64,000 nucleotides of DNA, taken from NCBI GenBank assembly GCA_013398175.1, contig VZRZ01003178.1, forward strand, positions 395,868-459,867, written 5' to 3'. A program made the position numbers and the translations under genes. Source of the stretch: Climacteris rufus (taxonomy: Eukaryota > Chordata > Aves > Passeriformes > Climacteridae). The first letter of the stretch is position 1; every line of letters begins with the position of its first letter. Below, piece after piece: positions 1 through 11,700 of the stretch. Below the pieces are notes generated by a model. It was not told where the DNA came from, made no database searches, and saw only the letters and a list, made by a program, of their open reading frames with translations.

Positions 1-300
1 GGTGGGGGCCGGGCCGCGGGAGTTGGCGGAGAGCCCGCCCGCCAGCCCGCCCCGGCGGGGAGCTGCTCCCGGGGTCGCTCCGTTAGTGTAGTTCCTATAA
101 GCAGCAACAAGAACAGCGTGTTTATTGGGTTGTTTTCCGACGGAACGCGCCGCCACGGCAGGGCAGTCCCGGGTCGGGCTTTCCCCGGGTGCTCCCGGGG
201 TTTCCGTGGGAGCGTCCCGCGGGATGCAAAGGGGCCGAGCCGGCTCGGGGGCACCAGGGCCCGGCAGCGATCCAGCTGCCTTCGCTGCGGCGAAGATCTA
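1..300. promoter_or_regulatory. CpG-rich segment at left window edge
   Basis: The first 100 bases are almost all G and C, with many CpG dinucleotides, and CpG density stays high to about 300 before falling sharply. This is the look of a CpG island cut by the window edge. It could be the promoter of PHRF1, whose coding start is at 5800, or the end of a neighbouring transcript. One plus-strand frame is open from base 1 to 537, but its composition changes from GC-rich to AT-rich and resembles no protein I know, so I do not call it a gene. Confidence 0.45.
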
Positions 301-540
301 AATAAATATACAAAATACATATGTAAACATAGTACCGACACCAAACAAACCCCCAAATGTTTCCGGCGTGTCGTGCCCGCGCCTCTCCCCTTTTCACCAT
401 TCCCAGTGTGGTGCACGCACAGGTCTTGGAAAAGTTATCAGCTGTTCCAGCCAGCTTGGCTGACAAGTACAGATGAGGTTTTACGTGCAGGATTTTTTTT
501 TCTTTTTATCATTAGCTTATCACAAGGGCACGTTTAGGCA
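100..540 (-). other. Possible minus-strand transcript 3' end
   Basis: Read on the minus strand, this stretch looks like a 3' UTR: AT-rich runs, then AATAAA (plus-strand TTTATT at 118-123), then a T/G-rich stretch where cleavage would be expected near 100. No minus-strand coding exon is visible between here and PHRF1, so the transcript would be non-coding. In human a minus-strand lncRNA (MIR210HG) lies upstream of PHRF1, but no miR-210 hairpin is present here. Speculative. Confidence 0.25.
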
Positions 541-811
541 TAAAACTTTGCCTTGAGGGCCCTGTGCTCACGGGGAGGTCTCTAAGCTGTGTGACGGATG
601 CCTTCCCTCGGCCACTTCATGTTTGGTGACAGTGGGGTGGGTGTGATTTTTGTAGCTTTAGTCCTTGGTTTTCCTGCAGGTTGTTGCCACGTACATGTTG
701 CTAGTGTGTTGCAGGGGTGTCTGTTGTGTTATTTTCTTTCTTGTTTGTCGCTGAGTCTCCCTTTGTAGGGCTGTGCACAAAATATAAAAGTGTGTGAGCT
801 CTTTGTTTGGG

Positions 812-865
812 TTCTTTAGTTTGTTTGGGTTTGTTGGGTTTTGTTGTGGTTTTTTTCTTTCCCCA
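812..865. repeat. T/G-rich low-complexity tract
   Basis: Irregular runs of T broken by G triplets. It is the reverse-complement equivalent of the A/C-rich tracts at 1760-1830, 17770-17845 and 44656-44815. There is no fixed period, so this is simple low-complexity DNA and not a clean microsatellite. Confidence 0.6.
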
Positions 866-1759
866 CAGTCATGCCCATAAACAGCAGGGGAAGCTGTAGC
901 CAAAGATGGGGTTGGTGTGAAAGACTGATGCTGAAAGGCAACTTGCCAGTAAGGGTGACTCTTCATGAGAAAAGAAACCTGTTAAGAACGAGGAGGATGT
1001 GCAGAGTTGGAGAGTAGTTGATTTGCAGCTGGAAGCAGAGGCAGTGCATGCAAGGAATTGCAGGCTGGGAATTCCATAGAGCTTGGCTGCTGCTTTGAAT
1101 ACAGAGGTACAAAGTGCCCAGCTGCTCCTCTGGGTAAGATGCTGTACTTCAAAAGTGCTTCTGCAAAGCCTGTGTGTTGCTTTGTTTGCATTACAAACTC
1201 CCCAAAGAGTGCGGTGTCAGCTCCTGGGGAAGCTTTGGTGGACAGTTTTCATCCTGGAATTCAGGGTGGCTAAATTTAGGGCAGGGCTGGGATGGGTGAC
1301 AGATAAGCACTTCCTTACCTACTCTGGGATTAATCTTCTGTGCCTTATCTGTTAGGTTCTTAGGTGCTTCAGATTGTTGCATGGGTAGTTCTGACAGTGG
1401 TATTCAAGAGTTAATTTTTTTTTGTATTTTAAACAGGGATCTAAATTTAGATTTAGAGGACTTTTTTTAAAGCTCCCTGTGCATGCTAGATTGGCAGTGC
1501 ATGACTCTAGGCTGTAGGAGTCTCTTGTTAATCTGAATTATTTCCCTGCCAAGTTGTCCTAATTTACCTTTGGAATGCAGTGGTGGCAGATAGTAGTCAC
1601 ACCACATCCAGATGTTTTCCAACCGGGTACAACAGTGACTTTTACAGTTATTTTCTTTTCTTTGAATGTAGCATATGAAACTGGAAATGAAACAAAGCTG
1701 AATGATTTCTGATGTGTGACATTGTTTGTCCAGACAGAACTGAGTTCTTTAGTTGATTA

Positions 1760-1830
1760 GGAAAAAAAAACAACAACAAAACCAAGTAAAAACACGACCA
1801 AAACCCACAAAAAACCCTCCAACAAACAAA
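1760..1830. repeat. A/C-rich low-complexity tract
   Basis: Runs of A interrupted by C or short C groups over about 70 bases, with no fixed period. Same class as the tracts at 17770 and 44656. Confidence 0.6.
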
Positions 1831-4800
1831 GCAGACATGCCAATGAGAACTGGAAGTCCATATGTTTGAAAATATAGTATACTTAAATCTAGTTATAAGT
1901 GGCCTTTGGAACGTGATGGCTCAGAAGTGGCCCATGAAATTAGATCAGCATTCAAAACTTGTGAGAAAATCCTGTGAGAAACTTCTCTTTGCCTCTGTAT
2001 AATCCTGAGCATTACCCAAGCAGATGAAAGTAAAGACTTTCTGTAGTAGCTCTCCTGTTTCTAAAAAACGTAGAAAGGACTGTAAGAAGTTGGGGGAGGA
2101 GGAGAGGGGCCAGTGCTAGGAGGGAAGTGCCCGTGGCTGGGAGAGATGCTCGCTGTTGTCGTGGCTCTGTCAGCTTTGTGTCAGATGAGGTGCAGCTCCA
2201 GTGTCCTTTGCAGGCTCTGCCTCTTCTCAGTGGCTGGAAACCTGCACTTGCCTTCTGGCTGGAAGAATACTCAGAGTACATTAAAATACTGGTTTGTTGT
2301 AATGCATAAGGACTTCCATTCAAAAAAACTAAATGCTTGCTAAAGTGCTTGTTTGATAAACACTTGTTGTGGAGGGAGCACTTAATCTTCTCTGCTGTTG
2401 AAGCCAACAGAAAGCCCTGTTGCTAGTACAGCTTGAAGAAAGTATATGTAATTGCTCTTTGATTGTACAATTAAAATGACTTAAGGCATCTCTGTGTAAA
2501 ATTGCAATCTGTCTTAATAGCAAAGCCTGGGCTTACAGCTTGTACTGCAGCAGGGTCTGTGCTGCTGCAGGGACACAGCGCTCGGAGCAAACCCAGCTCG
2601 TGAGGTTGTGTCTTGGGGAAGGAAACCTGCGGTGGCAGAAGGCGCTGGTGCGAGTAGAGTGATGGAACACCTGCCATGCCCTCACTGCTACTGTGGTTTA
2701 ATGGTTTTGTAAGGCGTTGTGAGGTTCTTCTAAATGGAAATTTGACAACAGGGATGTTAAGGAGGAGGATGGTGCAACCCGTAATCCGGATACTGGATAT
2801 GCTGCGCAAATGGAGGATGCACCTGCCCAGGGAGCTGGAGTGGGCTTTGCTATAAGCATCAGTGGTATTGAGTGCAAACACAAGGGGTCTCTGGCCAGAT
2901 TACCCTGCATCTGTGTTCCTGGGTTGCATCCTAAATCCCTCTGAACAGACTTACAAAGTGGGATGCAGAAGGAAGGATCACTGCATATGAGAGCTGCTTA
3001 CAGCTGAAGCTCTGTATGGAGACTATTGCACACTGTGGGATTTTCCAAGTGACCGAGCAGCGACGGGTGGAGTACAGCCATGAGGGCACATCCTTCACAC
3101 CCCCAAAACTAGAAGCAGCTGTAGTTGCCTAAGTCAAAAGGCCTTCAGGCATAACTGGTTGATTTTTAGCAGTCTGGCCTTTCATGTTACAGAAGTGCAC
3201 AGTTAAGGTTTGCCTTGGAGGAATTACTACAATCTCCTCCTTAAGCAAACTTCTTAGTTAACATAATAATAAAAATGCTTTCCATCTATTTTGTATTTGC
3301 CAGTTCTGGCTCAGGAGGGTTAGAAAAATTCTGATGTGGTAAGTGCTGGAGAAGACTGGGCTTTTGTACAGGTGGGTGAACTCTCTGAAATGTATCGTGA
3401 ATGTGTTTGTGTTTCACCGTGGTAATTTGTTTGAAATGTCTTCCGTGAGAAAAATAAACAACTTTGAAACGGTGTTTATTGTCTTAAAAAATAGGAGAAC
3501 GAGCTCTCATATTAGATGTATAGTCAACCATGGCTTCCCTCTTTTTTTCTCAAGAACAGCTGCCCAGTTTGGAAAAAGTTGTTTGTAAAGTAATATTTGT
3601 GATGTGCTTAGAAATCTCAAATTCACTCCATCTCTCCATCGCTTGGTTTCTCCTTGTCTGTTCCCAACTATCCACAAACCAGACTTTTTTTACTGACAGG
3701 ATTTGAAGACTTGATTGTTTGCTGCAATACCAGATTTTCTTTAACTCGGAGTTTTGCCTCTGAGCAAAGTACAAGCTTGCATTTGCAGCATAAATATGTC
3801 AGTTTAGATTGTCAAGTCACAAGTGCTGATTTGTTTGCCTCTATGCCTGAAGGATAACTTTCCATGGGGTAGCAAGGCAAAAATAACACGGGTAGCTGTT
3901 TTATTCCACTTCAGTGAAGAAGTGCTGTTTGGAAATGTAGCTAAGTGTATGTTGGTCAGAACTGTGGCTTGTAGGAATAACTTTTTGCAATAGAAAGATC
4001 TTTTCCACCCTGTGATTTTTGCTTTCCTTTAAGGAAGACTAGAGAGCAGGGGAATGAAGGTAATGGTTGCAGTGAAGTGGAGGCCTATCCATGGGTTTTA
4101 CTTGCCATGGCTTTAGTTGGCCTCTGTTGTGCTCAGTGTGCCGGGAGGGCCTGGCTGGGTGTGGCACTGACAGGTCAGCAGGAACCCGCTGTGTTCCTCA
4201 GCCTGCCCCTGGAGGGCTGGCCCAGGTCCTGCACAGCACGGAAATGCACGGATGTGACTCGTGCCTGCCACTGCCCTGCCGTGGGACTGGTGCTGCCAGT
4301 CCTCCCCTTTCTGTGTCCTGCCTCTCACGGCACCACACGTTTTGCATTGCTGTAGCTTTTGGGAGGGTATTATGTAATTGAGTTTCAGTTTGAATAATTC
4401 ATACATATGCACTGATGAAACTTGAAAAATTCCTGGTGTTTCTTCCCTTTTTTTGAGTTGCATTGTGGAGTGACTGGCTTTTGATGAGTCTGCATGTTTT
4501 CACCAACATAAATTGTTTTTAAGCAGTTTTTTAAACACTCCTGTTAACAGCCATAAATTTAGCTACAAATTTAAACCTCTCTTTAGGCAAGATCCTTACT
4601 GAAGTTAGGAAAAATCTTCACAAGAACTTAGTTGTGTTGAAGCTCGATCTTCTTTCTGTGTAGTTTCATCCCGAGCACTGAAGGCTCCATTTGTAGTTTA
4701 GTCTGGTTTAGCAAACCCCACATTTTTAAGGCTCTCTAGTGCAGAGCTGTGCTACGTGGTTCAGAGAGGGAGTGTGCAACAAAGGTATGATCAAGAGCAC

Positions 4801-5472
4801 TTGAATAAAACAATGTTTTGTTCCAAAAAGTCTCTTAATATGCAAGATACGTAATGGGGAGCAGGGAGAGTGGGAGAAGAGCACCTGATTGAAACTTCTT
4901 TGCCACACTTATAAAAGAATCCATTTTTTTTCATATTGAGATGTGACACCTTTCTTTAAGTGTCAGTTAATTATATATTTTCATGACTTGCTTATAGAAG
5001 CTTGCCAGGGGGGTCTGTCTGCCTTAATGCTTTGCAGCATTATGTGTTAAAAGCTCTGATTTAATTGTCACCATGAGTTGGGATCATGTAACATCTCCCA
5101 GTATCTGTCAGTTTTACTGCCAGTCTGTGCTGATGCACAGCAATTAATGTGATTGCATTAATATGCACCAAATCAAGTTTCATCCTTGCCATGGAATAGT
5201 GGTTGTGGGGTCTTAGACTTCTCTATTTCACGGTAGAGGTGTGCAAAGGCCTTTTTTTATAAAGGACCTAAACTACATAACCTTTATTCTTACTTCTTTT
5301 CAATTGGGCAAGATAGAGTATTTTGATTTGAAACACCTATTGTCATCCTGTTAGACATTGTTCAAAGGCCTCTGGTCCCTTTCAGTTTTGTCTTGAATTG
5401 CTGATCCAAAGGATGATTTTGGTGTCTGTGGCTTTTCTACTGCTATTTTCAGCAGGGAGTTCTCATTCTATC

Positions 5473-5488
5473 TTTTTTTTTTTTTTTT
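5473..5488. repeat. Poly-T homopolymer
   Basis: An uninterrupted run of 16 T residues in the presumed first intron of PHRF1. It could be slippage-grown, or the A tail of an old minus-strand insertion, but no element body was recognised beside it. Confidence 0.6.
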
Positions 5489-5799
5489 GTCACGCAGGAG
5501 CCCAAGATAAGGCTGAATCTTTCACCCAAACTGATTTTCACAAGCATCTGGTTTCATCTGGCTCGGTAGGGCTGTGGAACCTGAGGCAGCAATAGCTACT
5601 GTAGCCAGCTGGGAGCCGAAAGTGGGCGAAGCAATCGCTGGTGTGAGGAGAGCAATGTCCCTTGTCGCACCCAGGTGTGCGCAGATGTGTGGGATGCTCC
5701 GTGCCGGCGCCGCGCCCGCGCCGCTGCTGTAGGTGGGGCCAGGCCCTGGAGTGTCTGGAGCGTGCCCTGCGGCAGGGAGCGCCTGGCCAATGTCCCGCC

Positions 5800-8700
5800 A
5801 TGGACGAGGACAGCCAGGACGAGCTCATCAACAAGAACGCTGCTCTAGGAAAGGGCAAACGGCAGTGCCTGGCGCTCCTCAGTGAAACAGGTCAGTGTGG
5901 CCTCTCTGCACGTGTACCCTTCTGCTTTGAGGTTGGAGAACCTACTGATTTACCCTCAAAAAGGTGGTAAAGATGGATTTGTGACTGTTTATCTCTTTTT
6001 CCCTGAGGATCTTTTTGTTTTATTTTGCTTCATAACTTGTGTGGGTCACATTGCTGGCATGCTTCCCTTGAGTTTCTCAAAATGGGCAGCTTTGACACCA
6101 CTGTGGAAATCTGGGGGTTCACTTCATACATGATGTCCTGATTAGGGGTTCTGGTGTGTCCTTCACTGTTGTGCCTGCCTGTCTGCATCAAACAGGTATT
6201 TCCTCTCCTCTCCTCTTCTCTTTTTAAGAAAGCAATGGTGGCAATAGCTGGGATTCAGAAGATGATACCGGTAGTGAAGAGGAAGATAATGACACTGAGG
6301 AAGAGGGAGGTGAGGAGGACAAGGAAGAAAGTGAAGATGCAGAATTAGAAGGTAGGTCTGTTAATGTGCCTTAACAGGCATTTTTTTAAGAACTGAGGAA
6401 GAGTGAGATGAAAGCTTTTCCTCCGGAAGCTAACAGTGAAATGTAAATCCACACATGCTGCTGTGTAAGGCCAATGCCCAAATCCTACAAGTAAAAATAA
6501 ACGAGTAATAGCCCCCAATTTCTAAGCTTTTAAAGCATTTACATGTTTGAAGACTATCTGCCAACCAAAGTGGTGTAGTTGTATTCAGCAGGGGTGTATC
6601 TCGGCCCAGCATGAGGAGGAAAAAAGTCAAAATTGCTGCAATGGCTCATGCTATTTTTTCACTTATGAAAAGCATGTTTGTTAGTTTGATTTGGCATGGG
6701 ACTCTAAAGTGAATGTTGTGATGGAGAATTCTGGAAATAAATTACCATTACTGTAATACCTAAGGAGGATGGAAGAAGACTTGACTAAGTTTTCTTTGAA
6801 AAAGGAATGTGAATTGTACTTGGATTTGTTAATTTTACCGAAAACATACTCTGTAGATACATGTACTTCTGAAACTGCTGCGCTCAAATTAATATTTGCT
6901 TAGACAAAAATAGAGGTTTTTATCAGATCTTAAAGCTTGTTGAGAAGGCAAGAGCACAGTTTTCCGAGTTAGACAGATTTGAACACAGACTGAGAAATAT
7001 GATAGGTGCCAAAAAGCTTTATTAATCCATCATTCAGAGTATTCTCTGTTATGTCCAGACAGAAGAATTCAGTAGAAAAGGCAAGGGCTCCATTCTCATT
7101 TTAAAAGAAAGAAAAATTAGCAGCCCAACAACAACCACCCTCAGCACCTCCCCCTGCCAAAGTGAGTAGTTTTTTAGATAACTTTTTGTTGCTTCTTGAA
7201 AATTTCAACTTAATTCAGAGGTTTTAGGGAAAGACCAACGTGTCTTTGTATTTTGTACTAAAAATAAAAATACCTTCCAATGATGTGTGCCGGGTGTTTA
7301 ATTTTACTCAAAAGCAAGCCTCTTTAAGCAGTCTCTAAGGCACTTAGATCCCTTGGCTCTCAAAATCATATTTTACTGGTGAAATCTTTCATTTGCTGTT
7401 CGCAGAAGAGTGTATTGCTGCTGCTTTTCCACTGGAATGTGTCTTACAAAAACAGAAGTTGGGTACATGATAACTTTATTATAACTTTATTTTTTAACTT
7501 CATCATTCAGTGGTAGCCTGACATATCTTAACTGTCTTGTTTTGAAAATCTTTTGCTTTCCTGGTGTCTGTGCTTTTAATCTCTTGCAAGACTGCTCACA
7601 TTATCAGGTTTTATTTTTCACCAGAGTAATCCATTACTTTTTAGTGAAGGGATTTAGGAAGAAAGAAAACAGCAAACATTATTGCCTTAAACTGGGGAGG
7701 CTGTGCTTCACCCCTGCAGCCTCATAAAATAAGCTTACTTGGAATTTTCTGTGAACTGGTACCACGTCTTGCCCACCCCCTCTGCCCTCATTGCTGAAGC
7801 CCTGCAGCACACACAAGTTGTTTTTTATCTCTCCCTTCTTAAGATTGTGAAGATGATGATGAAGAGGAAGAAGAGGAGGAAGAAAGTGAGGCCACTGTGG
7901 ATGGAATGACTGATTCTTTGAAATTAGAGCCACACTTAAACGGAGCGAGCATCTCCTCTGATGAGGATGGTGAAAACTGCCCCATTTGCCTGAACACATT
8001 TAGGGATCAGGCTGTTGGGACTCCTGAGAACTGTTCCCATTACTTCTGCTTGGACTGCATCGTGGAGTGGTCCAAGGTGAGCTGCTTTGTCTGTGATGTC
8101 CTGTGGCCTTCTGGTGTGCTCTGCTCTGTCCCCTCTGATCATGTTGTTGTGCTGTAATGAGAACAAAACACTTTAATATTCATACTTACTTTCTTAAGCT
8201 TTTTTAAACAGACTTGGGTTACTCCTCTGGGCACGATTCATGTTTGAAGTGTGGATCTGTTTTTCTTGTACTCATCCTGATTTGTTCTGTTCTCTGAAAG
8301 CTGTAAGGTCATAAGTAAGTGTTTCTAGGCATCTGTAATTCTTTAGTTTATTCAAGTTGAGCTACTAATTTTTCTCCATGCCTGGATAGATATCTATTTC
8401 TTTGTATATCTGTCTTTATCTTTTCTTGACTTCTGTATTGTGACCATTGCATGGGTATCTGTTACAACACTGAGCATCTAAACATAGAAAAGATGTAAAA
8501 GAATGCTGACAAATCAGCAGCCTGCTCTGAATTCAGTGTTCATTCAGAGTTCCTTGCCTCCTTTGTAGCTCTTATAGTCATAATCCAGGGTGAGAATTAC
8601 AACAAAATTTACAGTGCATGCAGCAGTAGCAGTGATAATTAAATTTTTTAAAAGTAAATAAATCACTTTTGCTGTATATATTTGTAAGCCATTTCTAGTT

Positions 8701-11700
8701 GCTTATTCGTCCAAAAGAGAGAAGATGCCTTAAAACACGAGTGCTATTTCAAGGAACTGTTTGGAATAATTTTGATGTTGCTTTGGCAGTTGAATAATAA
8801 TTAAGTTGCTTCAGTAAAATAAATACTTCTCTGAAAATGCATGTTTTCTCTGATAGAACAGGTCGTTTGTAAACCAGATAAGTCAGATTTAAGTATTTAA
8901 AATGTCAAGATCAATAGCTGTTAAAATGACTACTACATTAATTTAATGCTTATTGCATAAATAATTTAAGATTTCCTTTTTAAAAATTGAAAAAGAGATG
9001 CACTTATTAACTGTATTGGGAATTTTATTTTTCCTAGAATGCAAACTCCTGTCCAGTGGATCGGATCCTCTTCAATTATATTAGCATTCGGGCACATTTC
9101 GGTGGTAAAATCTTAAAAAAGGTAAGCCTTCTACTATAGCAAACAACAAGGCCAATTGGCACAAAATAGTTTTTCAAAAGTTTGCACTTCTAGTGTGTTT
9201 GTCTAATACCTGACTTGGTATCTGAATGAATTATTTCTTTTTTAGTTTGATTTTGCACTTTAAGGAACTGTGACAGTTTTTGTCCCTCCTTAACCATGTT
9301 TCCTGCACTGTTGTGTTGTGGCCTCATTTCTGATGGCAGAAAGGGTGTTTTCCATAACTGCCTGTTTTGCATAGCAGACATTTGACTGAAAACTGTTCTG
9401 CATGGATAAGCCTGTCCATATGTGGAAAGTGCCCTGCATTCTTCAAATGGTGTTCTAGTATGAATAGGAATAATCTAGGTTATCCATGATCTTTTCCTTA
9501 TGTCCTGCTACCAGCAATGCAGTAGCAGTTGGATTTGTAAGGGGAGAGAGACACAAGGCAGTAGTAGAGCTCTGAAAGGCACCACTTGAGTGTGTAGTAG
9601 TTGCTCACAGGACAACGTTGAAAAGCTGTCACAGCTCTTTATTGATACCAGAAAAATGTTGGTTTCCACAGGATGTTTGGGGGTTTGATGCTCTGTTCTC
9701 ATAAATCGATGGTTTATTATTGTTTGCATTTTACCAGAAGTGAGAATTAACATTTAAGTAATATGAGGGATAGTGAAATATGCTCTCTTCTTTAGTCTCA
9801 TTTTTGACATCTTTTTATTTGTTTGACTACTTTGGCTCTTATTTGTGGATTTTTGTTTCGCCTGTTCTTAAAATGCAGTTTTGTAGTCATTGGTGTCTGA
9901 CAGTAGACAAGTTAAGTAGATGTTTTCAGGCATTTGATCATGCCCTAGATGTGCTGAGTGAAGGTTCTGGTGTCTCACAGCCATTTTGGTTCCTTCACTT
10001 TTACATTTTGCTGCAGGTATTGTTAATGTGACAATGGATTTTAAAAAGTGCCACGTTCTGCATAAAATGTGAATCCCTGTTTTGTTTAGATTCCCGTTGA
10101 GAACACGAAAACTCAGGGTAGTGAGGGAGAGGATGACCCAACCTTCTGTGAGGTGTGTGGCAGAAGTGACCGTGAGGATCGCCTGCTGCTCTGCGATGGC
10201 TGTGATGCAGGGTAAGAAAGGCTGGAGTGAATGCAGCACCTGCATGATTGCACATGGCCAGGGTTTGGTCCACAGGAACTCTCTGGTTTGCAGGCTGCCC
10301 CTTGCTGCTCTCTCCAGGCTCATCATGTAGCCAGCCATGTATCCATGTGTTTATAGTGCAGACATCCCTCCCCATGATGTGCTGCATCCTTTTCTGGTCA
10401 TGTAGCAACGTATGTCTAGAGAGTCCTGCACACATCACTGCTGCAGACCACAGAAACAGATGACCATGCCTTCAAGTGATGAAGGTGTTTGTGCTCATCC
10501 ATGCAACATCTGGGTGCAGGAAGGGTAAAAAACATACATCCTTTATGTCTCCTGATGAGGATGAGTGACTTGTCCCAACTGACTGGGCATTAGTGCTGTG
10601 CTTGAGAAGTGCTTAAGATTCACAGTTCTGTGAAGTGTTGAGGTTTTCCTTTAGAGCCACAGCTCTTCAATGATTCTCTTACTCTTTCTTACTTCTGTCA
10701 CTGCTCCCTCCTTGATTAATAAAAAAATGTTTAAGTAGTCATGAGTATACTTGAACACAACTTTGGGCCTCCATTTTTCTGCTGGAATTTAAAGAGTTTG
10801 TGCTCTTTAATTAGTCTTCCAGCATTGTCAGTTTGATGATGTCAAAAGTAACCCGTTGAACAAAGAGAGGTGCTAGCAATGAGTATGTAAAATAATCTTT
10901 CAAAAAGTACTTTTAGCAAGCTGACTATACATCTAGTAAGGCTAGTTTTGTCTTTGTGTTCTGTGTCCTTACAAACTAATATATTGTCCATACACACATA
11001 TACACTGATTCACCTTCTGGAAAAAAGACAAAATCAGGAACACTAAATATTGTTAAGAGCATCATCAGGACACTGAGTTTCAAGTACTTATCCAAACCAG
11101 TGTTTCATAGATCTTATCTGAAGTCTCAACCTTTAAGTTCTTTCTGAATTTTCATAAGCCTGTCTCAGCTCAGGGTATTGCTTCAGATTTTACTTTGTGA
11201 TCTCTCAACAGTTAGTCTAATTTTCTTTGTATATTTTTATTTCTACTTTGATACAGTTGTTTCATTTTTGCCTTCTTTTCCTAAAGTAAGTTCTTTATAT
11301 ATGCTTGATTTCTAGAGTTAGCACTTTCTGTGAAAAGAACGTGCAGTCTTTACTAGCTCACCATGGCTGAGATTAACTCTAGAAAAATGTAGAATAGCTT
11401 GCTTCAAATGCTTATAAGTACCAGTACTGTTAATACTATGTTGGTTTTCAGGAAACTGATGCTGTTTCCTGATTGCCTGTCTCCCCAGTGCCCCTGTACT
11501 TCTCTTGCCACCATAATTTTTGGCTCTGCACGTTTCTTGCAGCTCAGGTTCAAATGGCAAGTGATTTCACCCTACAGTGAGGGAAAAGTGCTCAGTTTTC
11601 TGAGGTTTTTTGAGCTGAAAGTGTTGAAAATACCATCTAGAATTGAAGACCCTTGTATAACTATCAGGTAGCATCGTTTCTCTGGAGGTTGGTAGAAGCA

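Larger units (their letters stand above)
541..5799. other. Gene-free interval upstream of the PHRF1 start
   Basis: No exon with a recognisable protein sequence was found on either strand; open frames are short and unlike known proteins. The interval holds low-complexity tracts and a T run (5473-5488). It most likely contains the non-coding first exon and first intron of PHRF1. A GC-rich patch at 5690-5735 just before the coding exon may be 5' UTR, but no convincing upstream donor and acceptor pair could be fixed. Confidence 0.5.

Noticed and set aside
411..430. Minus-strand CTGTGCGTG resembling the 5' end of miR-210
   Set aside because: Only the first nine bases match and the rest of the mature sequence differs; no complementary arm makes a hairpin nearby.
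1..537. Open plus-strand frame from the window edge to 537
   Set aside because: It crosses from a CpG-rich to an AT-rich zone with no recognisable protein, and the minus strand looks like a 3' UTR.
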